Source: Francisellaceae bacterium (lineage in GTDB: Bacteria; Pseudomonadota; Gammaproteobacteria; Berkiellales; Berkiellaceae). Taken from it: a stretch of 8,211 nucleotides of DNA. The notes below the pieces were generated by a model that worked only from the letters and a program-made list of their open reading frames with translations, did not search any database and had not been told where the DNA came from. The stretch lies in contig JAHFQG010000047.1 of the NCBI GenBank assembly GCA_023266415.1, positions 1 through 8,211 on the forward strand, in the 5' to 3' direction. The translations under genes were made by a program, and so were the position numbers. Positions 5,797 through 8,211 of this stretch are shown here, one piece after another; position 1 is the stretch's first letter, and the number at the start of each line of letters is the position of its first letter.

Positions 5797-6369
5797 ATGC
5801 ACTACAATATCCCCAATCTAGTGACCCTCGCTCGGCTTTCATTAGTCCCTTGCCTTATTTTGTTCTATAGTCTGCCTTTTCTTTGGGCAAAATGGTTGGC
5901 GGCGGTGCTGTTTTTTATCGCTGTTATGACCGATTGGTTAGATGGTTTTCTGGCAAGACGCTTAAACCAATTTACCCGATTCGGAGCTTTCCTAGATCCC
6001 GTGGCTGATAAATTACTTATTGCCGCAGGCCTTATTTTGCTGATGGCTGAGCATACTGGCTTCTTGTTTAGGTTAGCTGTATTAATTATTGTGGGCCGAG
6101 AAATATTAATGTCGGCGTTACGGGAATGGATGGCTTTATGTCAGGCAGCTTCCGTAATATCGGTGAGTCGGATGGGAAAATTCAAAACGGTGTTCCAAGG
6201 GGCGGCGGTGAGCATTTTGCTTACCCCAGTGCCCAATTCTTGGCGCTGGTGGGTAACGCCCGTAGGCTACTTAGCGCTGTTCATTGCGGTGGTGCTTACG
6301 GTGGTGTCGTTGTGGACCTATTGTGCTAAAGCCAGACCTGTTTTGATGGATGACACAAAAGCGCCTTGA
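5797..6369 (+). CDS. pgsA: PgsA, CDP-diacylglycerol--glycerol-3-phosphate 3-phosphatidyltransferase
   Basis: PgsA joins CDP-diacylglycerol and glycerol 3-phosphate to form phosphatidylglycerol phosphate at the inner membrane, the committed step to phosphatidylglycerol and cardiolipin. The 190-residue protein contains the complete CDP-alcohol phosphotransferase motif: D46-xx-D49-G50-xx-A53-R54-x8-G63-xxx-D67-xxx-D71 ([11 protein letters not shown] ... [10 protein letters not shown]). It begins [18 protein letters not shown], typical of the family, and has about five to six hydrophobic segments. [12 protein letters not shown] (about 100-111) and [11 protein letters not shown] (about 123-134) match PgsA rather than PssA or cardiolipin synthase relatives. 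Length agrees with E. coli PgsA (182). The ATG has GAGG 4 bases upstream; a CCTC at 5777-5780 could pair with it. Its position after uvrC is the usual gammaproteobacterial one. Confidence 0.96.
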   Translation: MHYNIPNLVTLARLSLVPCLILFYSLPFLWAKWLAAVLFFIAVMTDWLDGFLARRLNQFTRFGAFLDPVADKLLIAAGLILLMAEHTGFLFRLAVLIIVGREILMSALREWMALCQAASVISVSRMGKFKTVFQGAAVSILLTPVPNSWRWWVTPVGYLALFIAVVLTVVSLWTYCAKARPVLMDDTKAP

Positions 6370-6393
6370 CATTTGCCTAAAAGGCTTTAGAAT
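6366..6393 (+). promoter_or_regulatory. strong sigma-70 promoter of the Gly-Cys-Leu tRNA operon
   Basis: A perfect TTGACA (6366-6371) is followed after 16 bases by TAGAAT (6388-6393, one mismatch). The -35 overlaps the TGA stop of pgsA (6367-6369). Transcription would start near 6400, a few bases before mature tRNA-Gly. It is the best promoter match in the window and is strong enough to drive all three tRNAs. Confidence 0.8.
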
Positions 6394-6406
6394 TGTGGGA
6401 GTTTTT

Positions 6407-6481
6407 GCGGGAATAGCTCAGTGGTAGAGCACAACCTTGCCAAGGTTGGGGTCGCGAGTTCGAACCTCGTTTCCCGCTCCA
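6407..6481 (+). tRNA. tRNA-Gly(GCC)
   Basis: This 75-base tRNA has acceptor GCGGGAA pairing with TTCCCGC, discriminator T and an encoded CCA (6479-6481). The anticodon arm CAACC-TTGCCAA-GGTTG carries GCC at 6439-6441, and the T-arm is CGAGTTCGAACCTCG-like. It reads GGC/GGU. It is the first gene of the set that corresponds to E. coli glyW-cysT-leuZ downstream of pgsA. Confidence 0.97.
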
Positions 6482-6499
6482 AATTTTCAAGGTTATTTC

Positions 6500-6524
6500 G
6501 TAGGGGCGAGGCGTGCCTCGCCCG
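6500..6524 (+). repeat. REP-like palindrome with GTAG head
   Basis: A GTAG tetranucleotide (6500-6503) precedes a perfect 20-base palindrome, GGGCGAGGC-GT-GCCTCGCCC (6504-6523), that folds into a GC-rich hairpin. GTAG or GGAG next to a palindrome is the hallmark of REP sequences mobilised by REP-associated tyrosine transposases (RAYT). No run of T follows, so it is not an intrinsic terminator. It lies in the precursor RNA between tRNA-Gly and tRNA-Cys. Confidence 0.75.
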
Positions 6525-6544
6525 TTAATGTATCGTTAATGTAT
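6523..6544 (+). repeat. 11-bp tandem duplication
   Basis: CGTTAATGTAT is present twice head to tail (6523-6533 and 6534-6544), beginning at the last base of the REP-like palindrome. The downstream copy is followed by AACG, giving a small CGTTA...TAACG inverted repeat. No function is apparent; slippage next to a hairpin is a simple origin. Confidence 0.85.
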
Positions 6545-6571
6545 AACGCGAACTGATGTAGAAATAAAAAT

Positions 6572-6645
6572 GGCTGGGTGGCAGAGTGGTCATGCAGCGG
6601 CCTGCAAAGCCGTGTACGCCGGTTCGATTCCGGCCTCAGCCTCCA
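6572..6645 (+). tRNA. tRNA-Cys(GCA)
   Basis: This 74-base tRNA has acceptor GGCTGGG pairing with CTCAGCC, the U73 discriminator expected for cysteine and an encoded CCA (6643-6645). The anticodon arm GCGGC-CTGCAAA-GCCGT carries GCA at 6604-6606, and the T-arm is GCCGGTTCGATTCCGGC. A weak TTAATG-N17-TAGAAA lies upstream (6536-6564), but processing from the tRNA-Gly transcript is more likely. Confidence 0.97.
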
Positions 6646-6654
6646 GTTGTTTAT

Positions 6655-6704
6655 GCCTAACACAAAACCCATGAGAAACAGCTCGAAGTGGTTTTGAGTT
6701 AGGC
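6655..6704 (+). other. long imperfect hairpin in the tRNA-Cys/tRNA-Leu spacer
   Basis: GCCTAAC-AC-AAAACC (6655-6669) is complementary to GGTTTT-GA-GTTAGGC (6690-6704), giving stems of 7 and 6 bp separated by a 2x2 mismatch. The 20-base loop can form a further GAG/CTC pairing (6673-6675 with 6682-6684). It probably folds in the polycistronic tRNA precursor, where it could be a processing signal. It lacks the GC-rich stem plus T-run of a terminator. Confidence 0.6.
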
Positions 6705-6741
6705 TAGGCGCGTTCCTATCTACTAGGTGCACAACGAATAT

Positions 6742-6830
6742 GCCCGGGTGGTGGAATAGGTAGACACAAGGGACTTAAAATCCCTCGGGGCTTAACCCCC
6801 GTGCCGGTTCGAGTCCGGCCCCGGGCACCA
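6742..6830 (+). tRNA. tRNA-Leu(UAA)
   Basis: This 89-base class II tRNA has acceptor GCCCGGG pairing with CCCGGGC, discriminator A and an encoded CCA (6828-6830). The anticodon arm AGGGA-CTTAAAA-TCCCT carries TAA at 6776-6778. A long leucine-type variable arm (CGGGGCTTAACCCCCG) and T-arm GCCGGTTCGAGTCCGGC follow. It reads UUA/UUG and corresponds in position and type to E. coli leuZ. Confidence 0.97.
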
Positions 6831-6943
6831 GCTTTTTAGCTGATAAAAAAAGTTGGCATTTATTTGTTTCTAACACTACACTTTAATTATTTTCCGGATT
6901 TAATTATCTGCTAAATATGTACAGTGTATCTACATTATATAGA
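6831..6943. other. AT-rich spacer after tRNA-Leu, no gene seen
   Basis: This spacer separates the tRNA cluster from the MITE-like element. It holds a small CAGCT-TTTT-AGCTG hairpin (6829-6842) followed by A residues rather than T. There is also a weak TTGGCA-N18-TACACT promoter-like pair (6853-6882). No reading frame or repeat of the tRNA 3' end was found. Confidence 0.5.
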
Positions 6944-7077
6944 GGCCTTGTTGCATGAATCAGACATTCTGAATGTCATGCCAGTGAAAACTGGCATCCA
7001 GTTGCCCGTAGTATATATGGAGATCCCTCACAATGTTCGGGATGACGTGGAAACATGGCCATTCATGCAACAAGGCC
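6944..7077. mobile_element. MITE-like element, 134 bp, with 17-bp perfect terminal inverted repeats
   Basis: GGCCTTGTTGCATGAAT at 6944-6960 is the exact reverse complement of ATTCATGCAACAAGGCC at 7061-7077. The 100 bases between encode nothing and are rich in palindromes, the structure of a non-autonomous miniature element. The GGCCTTGTTGCAT ends resemble, from memory, the terminal repeats of IS5-family (IS903-like) transposons. No convincing target-site duplication is seen (flanks TATATAGA and GATATTTG), so it may be old, or the duplication may have decayed. Its right end is 9 bases from the -10 of the next gene. Confidence 0.75.
6963..7046. repeat. nested palindromic repeat inside the MITE-like element
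   Basis: Three palindromes lie in a row. GACATTC-T-GAATGTC is at 6963-6977, ATGCCAGT-GAAA-ACTGGCAT is at 6978-6997, and ATCCC...GGGAT is at 7023-7043. GTCATGCC (6975-6982) also pairs with GGGATGAC (7039-7046) at 7 of 8 positions, enclosing the unit. The layout (GTCAT, stem with GAAA loop, ATCCAG ... GGGATGAC) is like the dispersed GTCATTCCCGCGAAAGCGGG-type repeats found in many bacteria, so a second repeat may have inserted into, or built, the element. Confidence 0.6.
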
Positions 7078-7083
7078 GATATT

Positions 7084-7092
7084 TGCTATAAT
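7084..7092 (+). promoter_or_regulatory. extended -10 promoter for the hydrolase gene
   Basis: TGCTATAAT (TGC 7084-7086, TATAAT 7087-7092) is a perfect extended -10. The -35 position falls inside the right terminal repeat of the MITE-like element (about 7064-7070) and shows no consensus. Transcription would start near 7099 and give a leader of about 22 bases before the ATG at 7121. Confidence 0.6.
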
Positions 7093-7120
7093 AAAAATAT
7101 CAAATATCCTGGATTTTTGA

Positions 7121-8211
7121 ATGAATCTTCTTTATAACCCCCTAAGTCGATTATTGACGTCAGTGGCTCATGTTGTCTTATGGCCCATTCGAGCTACTTT
7201 AGGGCGTGTTGTGCGAATGGCGGTAGCACCTTATATTCTTGCGCCAAGATTTAGGCCAGAGTTTATGTTGTCGTTAAACAAACTGTATACACGATGTACC
7301 CCCAAAGTTGGAGGGGAGAGTGTTGTTTATTATGGGAGTTTTACCAGGGTTACAACTGATTTAGGGGAGGGATTAGGGAAATCGGTATGTTACACGTTGG
7401 AACCTTCGAATGATCTCCCGATAAAGGCTTGCCCCGACAAATTGTCACATATGATGGTTTTTTTAGGCAATGGGGCTCTGGTAGATACCCAGGTATTGGA
7501 AGAATGGGCTTCTTTGGCAGAAGCAAAAAACATTCGCATCACGGTAGTACAACATCCTGGGGTGATGGCCCATGATAGTGGAAAGAAACCAACTCAGTTT
7601 GATGACTTAGTTAGTAATGGGGCAAATGTTTTTAAAGCCATTCAAAAAAAATATGGTCTCAAAGCGGATGATATCGGGCTTTATGGGCATTCTCTGGGGG
7701 GGGCCATTGCCACTCAGGTAGCGACACGGTTTTATAATCCCCTGCAGAAAGAATGTCCTTATGTCTTTGTTGATCGCTCTTTCAGCAGTCTTGCTAGAAC
7801 CCCTGTGGGGTGGATTTTGAGCAATAAACCTAAAACTGTGTTAGGTGTCTTTGTTTTTTTAGTTCTTCAGGTACCCCTGGCCATGGCTGTTTTTTGCATT
7901 CTTAAACCTTTATTGCTGTTAACGGGCTGGGAGGCACATACAGGGCTTCATTATGCTCTATTGCCCTCAGATCACAAACACCATCTCTTTGTGCGTTCTC
8001 GAAAAAAGGGCCACAAAAATGCTCCAAAACAAGAAGATATGGTTATCCCAAAATTAGCCTCTTTAGACAGCGCTTTTTTGGTCAAAATTCCCTATTGGAT
8101 CCAAAAATACTGGACGAAATGGTTTGGGACACCCCAACAGTACAAGCAATTTAAAAAAACCCGAGCTCAATACAAGATTTTTAATGTAGATCCAAAGAAC
8201 ACAGATAACCA
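7121..8211 (+). CDS. alpha/beta hydrolase with GHSLGG motif and membrane segment, 3' end outside window
   Basis: The open frame continues to the right edge (363 codons seen, no stop). The fold is recognised from FLGNGA (about 114-119, oxyanion-type loop), QHPGV (144-148), DDLVSNGANVFKAI, and the nucleophile elbow LYGHSLGGAIAT with S191. VFVDRSFSSL follows (216-225). QEDMVIPKLASL (304-315) probably holds the acid of the triad (D306); the histidine is not identifiable or lies beyond the edge. Residues 239-268 are strongly hydrophobic and probably membrane-embedded. The N-terminus has hydrophobic stretches but no clear cleavable signal. The pattern resembles lipase-like hydrolases common among Legionella Dot/Icm substrates (SidB/SdbA-like), an impression from memory. 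A TGA directly precedes the ATG in frame, so no longer ATG start exists; the Shine-Dalgarno is weak (TGGA). Confidence 0.82.
   Translation, partial: MNLLYNPLSRLLTSVAHVVLWPIRATLGRVVRMAVAPYILAPRFRPEFMLSLNKLYTRCTPKVGGESVVYYGSFTRVTTDLGEGLGKSVCYTLEPSNDLPIKACPDKLSHMMVFLGNGALVDTQVLEEWASLAEAKNIRITVVQHPGVMAHDSGKKPTQFDDLVSNGANVFKAIQKKYGLKADDIGLYGHSLGGAIATQVATRFYNPLQKECPYVFVDRSFSSLARTPVGWILSNKPKTVLGVFVFLVLQVPLAMAVFCILKPLLLLTGWEAHTGLHYALLPSDHKHHLFVRSRKKGHKNAPKQEDMVIPKLASLDSAFLVKIPYWIQKYWTKWFGTPQQYKQFKKTRAQYKIFNVDPKNTDN

Noticed and set aside
5605..5802. Minus-strand 65-codon open frame with [18 protein letters not shown]
   Set aside because: It is the antisense of tRNA-Ser; this peptide is a well-known artefact of translating tRNA-Ser genes backwards.
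6375..6385. GCCT-AAA-AGGC hairpin after pgsA as terminator
   Set aside because: Only 4 bp with a short T-run, and it lies in the spacer of the much better supported tRNA promoter.
6493..6732. Minus-strand 79-codon open frame with WRLRPESNRRTRLCRPLHDHSATQP
   Set aside because: It runs antisense through tRNA-Cys and both spacers; the peptide is a typical tRNA shadow and there is no ribosome binding site.
6829..6842. CAGCT-TTTT-AGCTG hairpin after tRNA-Leu as terminator
   Set aside because: The stem is only 5 bp and AT-rich, and is followed by A residues rather than a T-run.
6930..7090. Target-site duplication flanking the MITE-like element
   Set aside because: Left flank TATATAGA and right flank GATATTTG share no direct repeat longer than 3 bases at the junctions.
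6805..7120. Integration (att) duplicate of the tRNA-Leu 3' end
   Set aside because: No repeat of the tRNA 3' sequence was found downstream within the window.

Overview
The window looks like a gammaproteobacterial chromosome, most likely from the Legionellales (Legionella/Coxiella-like). This rests on gene content, not a database search. The core is a conserved gammaproteobacterial order: GacA/UvrY/LetA regulator, uvrC, pgsA, then tRNA-Gly, tRNA-Cys and tRNA-Leu, as in E. coli uvrY-uvrC-pgsA-glyW-cysT-leuZ. A second conserved block, yccA-tusDCBE, is also present. Two further genes resemble host-directed proteins of intracellular Legionellales: an HD/SidE-phosphodiesterase-like protein, and an alpha/beta hydrolase with a membrane segment.

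Layout. Positions 1-1626 (minus strand) hold yccA followed by tusD, tusC, tusB and a truncated tusE, with almost no spacing. Most junctions are 4-bp ATGA overlaps, and tusB/tusE overlap by 46 bp. Positions 1664-2992 (minus) hold an AT-rich 442-codon gene with an HD-like metal site, an in-frame run of five identical 15-bp repeats and a C-terminal membrane segment. It diverges from the letA-type regulator (3162-3809, plus), which overlaps uvrC (3778-5622). A tRNA-Ser(UGA) with its own candidate promoter lies between uvrC and pgsA. A near-consensus promoter overlapping the pgsA stop codon leads into tRNA-Gly(GCC), tRNA-Cys(GCA) and tRNA-Leu(UAA). The tRNA spacers carry a REP-like palindrome, an 11-bp tandem duplication and a long imperfect hairpin. 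Beyond tRNA-Leu is an AT-rich spacer. It is followed by a 134-bp MITE-like element with 17-bp perfect terminal inverted repeats and nested palindromes, then the hydrolase gene, which runs off the right edge.

How the genes relate. TusBCD and TusE relay persulfide sulfur to the tRNA 2-thiouridylase MnmA, so this part is tRNA-modification machinery. YccA is an FtsH-linked membrane protein. The LetA/GacA-type regulator typically controls the switch to a transmissive or virulent state through small RNAs and CsrA. UvrC performs nucleotide excision repair and PgsA makes phosphatidylglycerol phosphate. The least ordinary parts are the two accessory genes and the small repeats around the tRNA cluster. 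The HD/PDE-like gene is the best candidate for an undescribed system component.
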